A stretch of DNA of 64,000 nt, taken from NCBI GenBank assembly GCA_030248195.1, contig JASAND010006533.1:1-64000 (forward strand), in the 5' to 3' direction. The DNA is from Trissonchulus latispiculum. Taxonomy: Eukaryota > Nematoda > Enoplea > Enoplida > Ironidae. Shown one piece after another: positions 12,401 to 22,933 of this stretch (position 1 is the first letter of the stretch; each line of letters opens with the position of its first letter). The notes beneath the pieces are model-generated. The model was not told the origin of the DNA, ran no database searches, and was given only the letters and a program-made list of their open reading frames with translations. A program made the position numbers and the translations under genes.

Positions 12401-12475
12401 ACCCAGCCGGGGTTCAAATCACGGCCCTTCTGATCCCGGGAAAAACGTGCTAACCCACTACCACAGGGCCATCGG
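12401..12475 (-). repeat. tRNA-like / SINE-head sequence
   Basis: On the minus strand a box-A-like stretch (TGGTAGTGGGTTAGCACG) is followed about 25 bases on by a box-B-like stretch around TTTGAACCCC. The arms do not fold into a full cloverleaf, so it is more likely a tRNA-derived SINE or relic than a tRNA gene. Confidence 0.35.
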
Positions 12476-13230
12476 CTGATCTCCCACATCACTCTTATCA
12501 ATCTTTCTTATGCCTGCTTCCCTTACATCTCCCCAAATATTGTTAGGCAAAAGATTTGATAGCAGCTTTTTTTATTGTTAATAACGTTTGATTGCCAAAG
12601 TTTATTAATTACTGCTTTTGGCCACAAGTTATGCTGTCCGGTGCTGTGGTTAACATACGTCATATGGTGTACTGTGGTCTCAAAAATTGTGTATGATTCT
12701 GATTCGACCCAAAAGTCTGATTTGGCCAACATCATGTCTCAAGGTGTGCAGTGGTGCAGGATGTTGGGCTACTGGAACTTTCGGAAGGTGTAAATCGTAT
12801 TTCTGTCTTCTCGTCGTTGCAAACTCTTTTGGAAGTTTAAGCGGTCGATAGGCATTATGTATGTAATTTCAGGGGTGGTACCGGTTATCATCGTTAAGCA
12901 TGTGTTTATATGCGTTTGGACTTAAACGCATCTGCCGAGCATCTCGCAAGCTTATTCTATTAGGAACAGCTGAGTGTCTCACTCTTCCTAGTATAAACCC
13001 TTGATAATATACATATTCTTAGTCTATTTAATAACATCTAATAACCAAGAACACATATATATAATATAGGAGTATGTATACCACCAGACACGCCCCATGT
13101 TGTCAGAGCAAAAACTATGCTCTGTTCTGTAACAGTTGATCTCCCCCACGTAAATTAGCTCCAGAGTACGCCAAAGAAAGTGGAGCGATCGAGCGCTATT
13201 CTTGTATTCTAAAGCTCGAACCAGACACAA
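12476..13230. other. No gene; MITE fragment near 13070-13160
   Basis: The segment with AAAACTATGCTCTGTT and a nearby poly-C run matches the interior of the CAAGAGTACATAA family (compare 19215 and 36862). No other support for a feature was found. Confidence 0.35.
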
Positions 13231-14575
13231 ACCCGCAGTCGCACAAACTTCTGTCTCTCCAGTGTATAAACAGGCTCATCTACGCCCGTATGAAGTCCTG
13301 GAATGGTCACGCCTCAGACATCGCTTGCTATGCACCTACGGAAGTCTCTGATGGTGAGCAGAAGGAGTGATTCTACGAAAAGCTACCGGAAATATTAAAT
13401 GATGACCCGCGCTCTGACTGCCTGCTTGTTCTCAGTGACTGGAGTGCTGAGATTGGACGGTTCAAAAGTCACGATGATACTGTTCGAGGTCCTTTTGGAT
13501 CTGGTAAGCTAAACAACAGTGGAACTCGCATGATGTCGCTGGCGAGCGCCTATGATCTGTCGATAGCGAATAGCTATTCCCGCCACAAATCCTCACACGT
13601 TCTCTCATGGAGGAGTATCACTGGCCTGTTATCGAAGCTATTTTCTGGTGTGGCGGCGCTGGCGATCTTCGTTCCGTGATGTGCGAGCTGCACGTGATGC
13701 AGACTTAACATCCGACCACGAATTGATTGCTAGTGTCAATTTTCCTCTGAGCCGAAAATTAAGCTTTCCAGACCGTTTGATGTGGCGAAGATCATGACCC
13801 CTACTGTGCAGCAACCATTCAAACTTGCTGTCCGCAATGGCTTCGATGCTTTGACCACCTTGACAGGCTCTGATGACATGACCGTTGACGCGGTCTGGAG
13901 TCGAAATGGCGGGATGTCTCGAAAAGGCTGCGAATAGAACGATCGGAAGAGGAAATTCTGCTAGACCTAGGACTGAACTGTCTCAAATCACAACTGATAT
14001 TGCGCAGAAATGTTGTTCTGAAGCGGACCCTCGGAAAAAGATTTCTCTGAAAAAGGAGCTTAGAAGACAACTACGAAGGAACAAAGAACCTCACTGAACA
14101 GGCTCTCCCTGAAAATGGAAGAAGCTAGTCTGAGCGGGAATTCTCGCTTACTGTACGCAACACTCATTGATGCGACTGGACGAAAACGACCCCTGTGCAG
14201 TGAATGGTGAACTGTCTCCTGTCTTTAAGGTTTCCACGGGCGTGAGACAGGGCGATATCTCCAATCCTTTTCCTCCGTGCGGTGGACTTGCATGCAATAA
14301 CAAACGATGAGGGGGTGGATATTGCTGATGGTTTGCGCGTCGCTGATTTGGAATATGCAGACAACGTCGCCCTACTGGCGAAGAGTGACGAAGCCCTCTC
14401 TTAGTTGACTCATTCTGTCCATGGATTGGGTCGTCTAGTTGGTCTTCGCCTCAATGCTAACAAGTGTAAGATCATCCTGCCTGGTAAGGAAGTCACTGGT
14501 CCTGCTCAGATCATCATAGATGGTGTTGCAGTCTAGGGCGTTCCCTTACCTTGGCAGTATCTTCACCAATGACTA
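13231..14575 (+). pseudogene. RTE-like LINE relic (endonuclease and reverse transcriptase)
   Basis: Broken frames spell parts of a non-LTR retrotransposon ORF2. The N-terminal portion shows APE-endonuclease features: IACYAPTE, then LVLSDWSAEIG in the GDFNA position, GPFGSGKLNNSGTRMMSLA and a worn TSDH near 13710. The later portion shows reverse transcriptase motifs: VSTGVRQGD near 14234, YADN in place of YADD near 14355, and LNANKCK near 14452. The GPxGxGxxNxNG signature and RT motifs resemble RTE/craniofacial-development-like elements. Several stops and frame changes make it inactive. Most of the RT between 13800 and 14180 is missing or unrecognisable. Confidence 0.7.
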
Positions 14576-14699
14576 GTACTTATCTTTTTTATAAATATAT
14601 ATATTTATAAATACTAGAATCAGTAAGGCTAGGACTGCATCTAGACAGCTATACAAGTGCATTTGGTCCCGAAGAACAATATCGATCAGAACGAAACAA

Positions 14700-17560
14700 G
14701 GTTTCCTGTGCCTTCATCACAACATGCTTGATTTAGTTTTGCAACATTGTCTGGTAGGCAATAAAATTTGAAATACTTCGCTTAAGATACCGTCTACTAC
14801 TACTCGCTACTGAGATCTTTCGGAATTGTGCTTGTAGAAGGTTTTCTTAGCAGAGAAAACAATATGTTCGGATTTGGACGGCTACTACAAATTAAATCAT
14901 ACAAAACCAACTTCTTTGAAATCCGATCTGCTACTGGTGAAAATAAAAATTTTTGAAGACCGAACTGCAGGCCCTGAGCTCAAAGTATAGGTTTTATGGA
15001 GTTCTAATCTACTACTGATTTTGTTTGATAAAAAATGCCGATTGCTTTCACGCTATTTAGTAGGCTGCTTTATTCTGTGTAAAGAATGCTTTAATACACT
15101 TCCTAAGAAGTCTTATATTTAGCCGTCTATTATTTATTCATTTCATTTCATCTTGGATTATTAACATCAAGAGTACATAGTTACTAAGAGTGTGACAAGA
15201 GTCAAGCTCTTAGTTACTAGGCTTGCGACATCATCTGCGCGATAACGGCTGACTCCCCACACTTTAGACCCATCACTTCAAAGAAACTTGCCCGCTATGT
15301 TTGTATTCTAGTGCTCAGAAACACAAGTAGTCAGTTAGCTCAATGTGTGTCTGTTGCGATCTTCAGCACACAAACATAGCGTGCAAATATCTCTGAAGTG
15401 ATGGGTCTAATTTGTGGGGGTCAGACGTTGTCATGCAGACGATGTCGCAGACCTAATAACTAAGAGCTTGATGCTTGTCACACTCTTAGTTACTATGTAC
15501 TCTTGTTAACATTCTATGAATTATGCGTTTTGTTTTCCATGGTCTGTTCAAGTTATTGTATGAAATGGGTGGCTAACTTCAAGCATAAACTTAAAGCAGA
15601 CTACTACCCAAACCTATTTGTTCGCTTTTTACATTCACGAAGAAGTACTTGACGTTGCTTTCGCAGTGTTGTCCAGTTGGCTATCAAGTGCATACGATTT
15701 CGCCCGAGCTACACCCACTTTTTAAATATTGAGCTCGAACTCACTCTATTATGTGTTTAAATGAAACGTATAGTTGGTTTCACATTATTTATCTGTATAA
15801 TGTTAGAATCCACCTAAATGTTGCTCAAAGATGTTTATAAGTCCATTTATGCACTGGCTAATTACCAGTTTGTAGTAATTTAGAAAATTAGCTGCCAGAG
15901 CCCAAATATCAATTCTGAATAAAAAAAAATATCAAGTCTTTGATGGGTTCAGTTCGATACTGCATACTGGCTCACGGTATCAGCTAATGCAAGATTTGAT
16001 AACACGCCAGCTAAATAAGCCGGTTTAATTTTCCATCACACATTGAAATAATAATACGCATTTTTAACAGTTTTAGTCTGCTACTAGTGGTCAAATGGCG
16101 GGTAAGCGATCTCTGGATATTGCAAAATGGGGAGTCTTCAATCTGGTGTATATCAATAACTTGTCAACAACAACGGTTTGGTATGACTTGGCCCAATAAT
16201 TAGGATTGGTTATTTACAAATTCAACCATTCTAGACCATATCAATCAAATAACAAATATCACACTCATATGTACGTATATGCGCTAAGTGCACGTTATAC
16301 AGTCATATAGTTTTGTCTAGAAAGCATCTTTTATAACTTTTACAAGAAAGTAGAAAGTAGAAAAATCATAAATGGATTTAACCATTAAACTCGTTGCCGC
16401 TTTCAGCTTTGACATAAATTTGTCATTTGACTGGAGGCATGTAGTAGACATGGGGGTGAAAAAGGTCCTACTGTGTTTATTGCAATTGCTGACAAATGCT
16501 TTAATTAATAACAAGAGTATATAATGATTAGAGTATGCCACTATGTTTAGTGCTAACGACTGACCCCCCCACCGCTGCATACCCATTACTTATAAGAAAT
16601 TTCCGCACTGTGCTTGCGGACTATGTCTCGAAGCAATTACAAAATTCCCGCAAGCACGCAGATTACGTTTTCGAGTTTAAGTAAGCTGGTCAAGAGAAAA
16701 TATTTGACAATTGTTTGATACAACCTGAAATTTACTGCAGCGTCTGTTTATTGAAATGAGTATAATTTCAATTCTAAATGTCGGCGGCCTGCCTTTCCAC
16801 TCCAACACCACAGTCTTGGATGTATTTTCAGATATTTCTTTTGAAATTTTTTGAAAAAGTAACGTTTCTGCAAACAATATTTATATATTCCGCTACCTAT
16901 AGTGTTAAATACATTTAACTGTTTGCAACTTTTTTGGTTTTTGTTCCATTGTGGAGTCGCTTGCGATTAGTTTGTTGAAGCTAGTGTGTCAGTTTAATTT
17001 TGTATTTTCATTGGCGAGCTGTGTGACGTCTGTGTTATTGGAATGAAATGCTGTTCCATGTGAAAAATTGATTTCCAGAAAAAGAACTGTGAGGCCCATG
17101 CGCATCAAGCGCATTTTTTCAATCAAGCTTTCGAAGAGATGAATGCAAGTGGAGATATGGCCCGCGATATTGTCTGATACCAAGGTTTGATAAAACACAA
17201 GCGAGATACCGAATAAATGGGTCGGTTGATCCGGCAAAGCTGGTGTCAGGCTGGAAGCAAGGACCTCAAACTGAAGCTGATTTATGTAATATATACACTG
17301 GGATTGTAATTGTCAGAGAACTTGTCAGGACTGTATTCAACATTCCGATGTATTACCATTATGCCAGAGTCATACGACAGTCTGATGGCAGTACATGGTG
17401 TGCGGAGCTTAGCTTTCGGTACCAGATCGAGCTAAGACCGCTAGTGGAAGTAACAGGTACTGATCGATGGTTTTTCGTATGGCTGCGTAAAGACCTCCCT
17501 AGTCCCTCGATCGATGAGATTTAGTTACTTTGCGCAACTCCTGTGCCAACTGATATACAG
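14700..17560. repeat. Diverged segmental duplication, copy 1
   Basis: Blocks here recur in order at 58560-60540. Examples are the ATGCTTGATTTAG block, GGAGTTCTAATCTACTACTGATTT, ATTCACGAAGAAGTACTTGAC, and the stretch around 17330-17500 matching 60390-60540. Identity looks moderate, with many indels and insertions. No gene model holds in either copy. The 93-codon frame at 17243-17524 is open here but broken in the other copy, so it is probably not a gene. Confidence 0.65.
15168..15505. mobile_element. CAAGAGTACATAA-family MITE, copy A
   Basis: This 338-bp element has inverted ends CAAGAGTACATAG and CTATGTACTCTTG, and 7-bp target duplications TTAACAT at 15161-15167 and 15506-15512. The interior is a second, imperfect inverted repeat. 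The duplicated locus at 60060-60090 contains TTAACATTCTATGAAT without the insert, an empty site that fixes the boundaries and the duplication length. It is non-coding. Confidence 0.85.
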
Positions 17561-17727
17561 GAGGCATGCAAAAAGTCCCTACAGCGCAAATTTGACGTTT
17601 CACTGGAATTTAGTAGTAGACTGGAGGGAGGGCGAAAAAGTTCTTGCTGTGTTTATTGCAAAAATTAGTCAAATTTTTTAATTAGAACAAGAGTTCATAA
17701 CGGTTAGAGTATGCAACTAGGTAGTAT

Positions 17728-18075
17728 CAAGAGTACATAATAACTAAGAGTGTGACAAGCGTTTAAGCTCTTAGTTATTAGGCTTGGGACATCATTTGCA
17801 TGATAACGGCTGACCCCCCTCCCCACAAATTAGACCCATCACTTCAAAGAATTTTGCACGCCATGTTTGTGTTCTAAAGCTCAAAAACACAACTACTCCG
17901 TTGGTTCAATGTGCGTCTGTTGCGAGCTTCAGCACACAAACATAGTGTGCAAATTTCTTTGAAGTGATGGGTCTAATTTGTGGGGGGAGGTCAGCCGTTA
18001 TCGTGCAAATGATGTCCCAAGCCTAATAACTAAGAGCTTGACACTTGTCACACTCTTAGCTATTATGTACTCTTG
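17728..18075. mobile_element. CAAGAGTACATAA-family MITE, copy B
   Basis: This 348-bp copy, closely similar to copy A, is flanked by GTAGTAT at 17721-17727 and 18076-18082. Both arms carry GACCCATCACTTCAAAG and its complement, so the transcript could fold end to end. Confidence 0.85.
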
Positions 18076-18082
18076 GTAGTAT

Positions 18083-18400
18083 CAAGAGTACATAATACAT
18101 AAGAGTATGACAAAAGTCATACGCTATGTACTATCAGCTCGCTACATCCGATGCGCGCTATCGGTTGACCCCCCAATAAATTGTCGAAATTCACCCGCTA
18201 TGTTTACACGCAACAGACGCACTTTGAACCAACTGACTAGTTGTGTTTTAGAGCTTTAGCGTGCAAACATAGCGTTCGAATTTGTTTTGCTAAGGGGGTC
18301 TGATTTAGGGGGGGTAAGCCGATAGCGTGCAGAGGATGTAGCAACCTGATAATACATAGAGTATGGCTATTGTCATAATCTTATATATTATGTACTCTTG
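18083..18400. mobile_element. CAAGAGTACATAA-family MITE, copy C
   Basis: A 318-bp copy starts immediately after copy B, sharing the GTAGTAT between them and ending at another GTAGTAT (18401-18407). Its interior differs more from A and B and carries the poly-G/poly-C variant. The two elements in a row separated by one target duplication are unusual. Confidence 0.85.
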
Positions 18401-18862
18401 GTAGTATCTATGCTACCAGTGAAAAAACTATGCTCTATTCGCTAACGGCTGATCCCCTACCGCAAATTACCCACCACTTCAAAGAAATTTGCGCACTGCG
18501 CTTGTTTATAAAGCTGGATGCAATCACAAAATTCGCGTACACGCTTTTTGTATTTTCGAGTTTAAGCACGTAACATCAAGAGCTTTTCGAGTTTTCGGGG
18601 AGGGGGTTACTATGGTCTAATTTACGGGTGGTCCTTTTGCGAACAAAGCCATGGTCTTTGCATTTAAGAAACAGAGTGTGCCTAGTGGTGTACTCTTGTA
18701 TTATGTACTCTTGGTAACATGGAGCCAGTGAGCATAGCCGCGTTTCCAACACGAACGTATTTGCGGAGGGTCAGCTGTTAGCAATCAGATAATAATTTTT
18801 GCTAGTATAATAAAGAGTCAGCATAGTTCCATATACTCATTATTATGTACTCTTGGTATTGA
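18401..18862. repeat. Degenerate MITE-family tail
   Basis: Partial family sequence: AAAACTATGCTCTATT, a block CACTTCAAAGAAATTTGCGC, and three right-end motifs ATGTACTCTTG (18694-18720 and 18845-18856). It probably represents older, nested and truncated copies. Confidence 0.5.
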
Positions 18863-19189
18863 TTATAAGTAAATGCCCGTATTCTCAATCAAAGAGAATA
18901 CAGAATTTCTTGGCTCAGCTGGCACTTTCCCTATTACGAAGTTTTCACTGCATGCATTGCTAGGATAAATTTGATAAATGATCATACAACTGGTTATAGC
19001 AGTTATATTCAGTTTATTTAAAACATTCCACCGTTTCAGACTGTGTTTATTTTTCCATTGCACCTTAAAATTGGCTGCAGTGACTTTGTCAAAGGTAGTG
19101 TACAAGTTTAATTTTGTTGTTGACCAAGACTGACGACGCTGGATTTAGAGAACATTTCTGTTCCATACGTACGTAGTAGCAAGAGTACA

Positions 19190-19245
19190 TAAAATGAGAG
19201 TGTGCCGCCAGGCACACTGTGTTATCAGAGCAAAAACTATGCCCT
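19190..19245. repeat. MITE-family left-end fragment
   Basis: CAAGAGTACATAAAATGAGAG, followed by the GTGTGCC/GGCACAC mini-hairpin and AAAACTATGCCC, matches the left end of the element at 36795. It abuts a Ty3 integrase relic, and no right end is seen beyond it. Confidence 0.5.
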
Positions 19246-19845
19246 AGTGACTCTCTCAAATCTCTCAAGGACGCACTGGAACCAGTTCACCAACAAGCTC
19301 AACGGGCTGGAATGACGCAGAAGTTACGACAAAAAGAATATTATATCCGCCGTGTCTGGGGTGAGCCGTTCAACCCTGGCGATGAAGTCAGGCTCTATGT
19401 CCCTTGTCCAACAAAGCGAAAGTTTCATGTGCACTGGCGGGGACCCTGTTGGGTTAAAGAAAGGATTTCAGACGTCACTTATAGAATTCAGCTTCCAGGA
19501 AAAAGGAAGACAAGAGTGGTTCATTTCAACAGACTGCGCCCCTATCATCGACGCAGCCACCTTCAAGGATCAAAGAACGATGGACTAAGGCACGAAGCTA
19601 GAATGAAGCTACAAAGAAAGCATGGTTCAAGTCCTGGAAAAGGAGAAAGTGCCACTGACAAGCAAGAACGAGTGGAAGACTATGACAATAAAAGTTCAAA
19701 AACTGTTTTGCAACCAGCAACGTTCAAGTATATACAAACTAGTCAACAAAGACCCTTTATACAAAGCTATCCTCAACGAAATCGACAAGCCCCTATGAGA
19801 TATAACGCCCGAACTGGCGACTTCTATAGAAGAGCCTATTTTTAG
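19246..19845 (+). pseudogene. Ty3/gypsy integrase C-terminal relic
   Basis: The frame is the carboxy end of a Ty3/gypsy pol polyprotein. It shows FNPGDEVRLYVP, RKFHVHWRGPCWV, ISDVTYRIQLP and VVHFNRLRPYHRR, which together are the GPY/F module of gypsy integrases. About 100 further residues, Lys/Arg-rich and Gln-rich, complete the polyprotein tail. The catalytic core, RNase H, RT and gag are missing, and no LTRs were found beside it, so this is a fragment. Confidence 0.8.
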
Positions 19846-22519
19846 AAAGGAGAGGCGTGTAGTGCGCCTACAGAAGCTAAAAGTAACCATAAAAGCTAAA
19901 CCTGAGATCAGATCTGTGTCTTCGTATTGTACTGTGATTAAAGCCTACATTAGTTCCTTGTTGGCCTTATAAGCTACGCTACTACAGAAGGAAATTGAAC
20001 TAATAGAAATAAAATGAAACTAAACTACTAAAATAGCATTTCTTTTATAAAATCCTTATAACTGCAAATGAAATTATAAAGTGGATGTGTATTTGTATGT
20101 GTATGTGTAAGTGCAAATAGAGAATGTAGCTAGCTGGCGGCTGGCGTAGCCCAGAAATACAAGTAAAAATGTATGAACTCGAGCCGAAGGCGCGAAAATT
20201 TTTTAAAAATTACTATATTTAGGAATTCAGAGGAATGTGCTAAACTGCGTTCAAATGAAAACTAAGATTCCACAGCGCAGATAGCTACGATCTGTAGTCT
20301 GATAAGATTTTTATCAGGTGGAGATCAAGGCCAATCGTTCAATCCCCGACACGGACACTTTTCAACTTTTTGAGCCTTTTATTGACCTTGTTATTCACAT
20401 TTTACATCATCGTTGTGTATCGTCTCCATACAGATAAGCTTAGATCTGCTACTACTATATTATATTAAAAGTAAGGATCTTAACTCCATAAGTTGAAGTG
20501 AACTCTATCTATCTATATACATATAACTAATTGTGTTACCTGTGCATCTGTCAGGTAGGAGTTTTCCTTTACAATTTTATCGACAAACTTCCTGGAAAAA
20601 GTATTGTGGGGAAACCTATTTTTACCGGCTTTCGGTTTTTTGCATTTTTGTTTTTTCTATGTCAAAAATAACTTCTGATTGCAAGATTGGGTATATATAC
20701 GAATTGTGCAGATTTTATATGTTTTTAAACCCTTATTCCGTTATAAATAGAATACTAAGTCTAGATCGTTAGAGAACTTCTGGACTTTCTCGAAGCATTT
20801 CGCCTTTTCAATTTTGTCAATTTTCTAAAATTTGGCAAATTCTTATTTTTATACTAATGTTTCAAAAAATTTTGAACTGTTCGGAAAACAATTTATATCA
20901 ACAATTTTCATATGGAAAACTGAGCCTCAGGTAGCACCAAAGTCATGTGAACATATTTGGCTAACCCAATAACCCTGAAACTTTGCAACTTTTGTTGGGC
21001 CTTGGGTTAGGCGAGAGGGATTTACGAAAACGATTCACGGTAGTTATTGGAAACGGGTTATTCATGTGAGCTTCGTTACACGGGAATAAAATGTGCAACA
21101 ATGTCAAAAAGCTTACTTGTAAAGTTTGCTATCATTGCTAGTTTTCATCTGAAAACTTCCTTTTTTCCTTTTTTCTGTCACAAAATTGCTTTTTTATTCC
21201 TTTTTTCCGAGAATGGCCGCGCAACAGCCCTGATTAACTTTTATTTAGAGCTTCTAAACTACTTTACCTGCTAATGGGTGGAGATGTTTTGACGAAATGT
21301 GGATTAACCCAATTGCCCAAGTTTGACCGAAAAGTACCAAAACTTTGAGCTTGGGGCAAGATGTCAGACTCGGTGGTTAAGCCCAGGTTCCGACCGGGAC
21401 CAAAAATTTGTAATTTTTTGGCAATTTTTGGTGAAATTTCTGGAATTTTAAAAGTCAAAATTAAGTTAAATTGGTACAATCATTAGTTTTTATTTCTCAT
21501 CAATTTTCAATGAAACCAACAATAGCATGTAATTTTGTCGATACTTGAAACTATGGTAAAATCTCGATTTTGAAGAAACTTCTCCTGTTTGAACTCCCAA
21601 TTTTCAGTCCAGCCTCGTATCCGGCCCGGTGCGTTTATACGAAAAATTAATTTTGGGCCATGTAGTTTTGAAAAACCCTTAGCATATTCCAGAAATTAAA
21701 AAGTGGTAAAGGTGTTTGCTGAAAATTATGCACCGTTCAGCTATCGACACCGCGTTTAGTCTTTAGCCATTTTTGCCAGAACGCAGCTTTTTTGATAATT
21801 TTACCAAATTTTGCAAATTTTAACCAATACAGCTATTTTCAATGAAAACAACATTCTTTGGACGAGTTTTAGTAAAGCAGCGACTTTTTAGTAAAAAATC
21901 TGGCGACGTCGGAAAATTTTAGGAAATTTGAGTCTGGAAATTTATTTTTTGGCCATTTACTTACTCCTTGTAGCCGACTTTCTTACCGCTTCTGAGAGCA
22001 ATTTTGGTACCACTTGTGGGGGAATTCGCCAGAGGAGAGGTATTTCTTCAGTGTTCACCTGTAAAACCTGGAAAAATTGAACTAGAAAAGGGGATTTCAG
22101 CTGTAGAAGCTTTTCGGAATTTGCTTTCGGAATACGTTTTGAAATTGCATCGGAAATTTCAAAAAATGTTTTAGCGAAAAGAAAGATCTCATTATTTCGG
22201 TTCAGAAATACTTTACGGCAGCCATCTTGAAGCGCTTTTGAGATATAAAGAGAACAATTTCGCTTTCTATTTTTTGGTCAGACTTCAGTTTGCTCGAGCA
22301 TCGCCAATTAAGAGCTACCATTAAGCCATTGAAGATAATTTAAAACTAAACTAGAAACCAATGTACTGTAATAATTAAATGCAACTTTGTATACAACAAA
22401 GGAGTACAAAATATTTCGTATAATGCGAAACAGTTCAGAAACTATTCAGAAACACAGGATGTGAAGACAGCTTTTTTAAATAGTGTACGTGTTTTGACTG
22501 TGACAAGTATACTTTATAG
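19846..22519. other. Long non-coding stretch; one tRNA-like patch
   Basis: No exon could be supported. Near 20270-20360 a tRNA-like arrangement appears, with an exact hairpin CTGATAA/TTATCAG and then CGTTCAATCCCCG as a box-B-like motif; it is probably a SINE relic. The stretch at 20800-22250 is AT-rich with runs such as AAATTTTG and is probably old transposon sequence. Confidence 0.35.
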
Positions 22520-22669
22520 CACACCTTAGCGTGCATTCACTGATTTATACGCACGACGTGTGGGAAGCTCCGAGTGTGGGGCACGAGTGCGCGAAGCGCA
22601 CGAGTACCACGCACGAGGGCTTCCCATACGACGTACGCAGTAGAAATTAGTGAATAACGCTAAGGTGTG
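22520..22669. mobile_element. Palindromic hairpin MITE
   Basis: The 150-bp sequence is one long imperfect palindrome. The ends are CACACCTTAGCG and CGCTAAGGTGTG. Inner pairs include CATTCACTGATTT with AAATTAGTGAAT, and GGGAAGC with GCTTCCC, around a GCGCGAAGCGC centre. It lies about 260 bp before the LINE ORF1 start. Confidence 0.65.
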
Positions 22670-22933
22670 TTGTAAAGTACTTATACAACGATTCAATCTC
22701 TCCTTAATTGATGAAACCTTACTCATTTATGTTGCAGCTGGCAGCTAAGTTTAGACAAATTTCAACATGAAGTGGCAGCAACATTGTGTTGCTTGCCATG
22801 GCTGGGAGGCCTTGCTTGCATTATTGCTTGCATTGACCGGTATTGTTGTTTAATTATTCGTTGATTTATCGCCCTATTCTGCTTATTTGCCTTACTTTAT
22901 TGCCTATTGGACTTGGTCTGAAAGTGGGCCATT

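Noticed and set aside
17243..17524. 93-codon gene
   Set aside because: The homologous stretch at 60390-60540 has frame-breaking changes, and no domain is recognisable.
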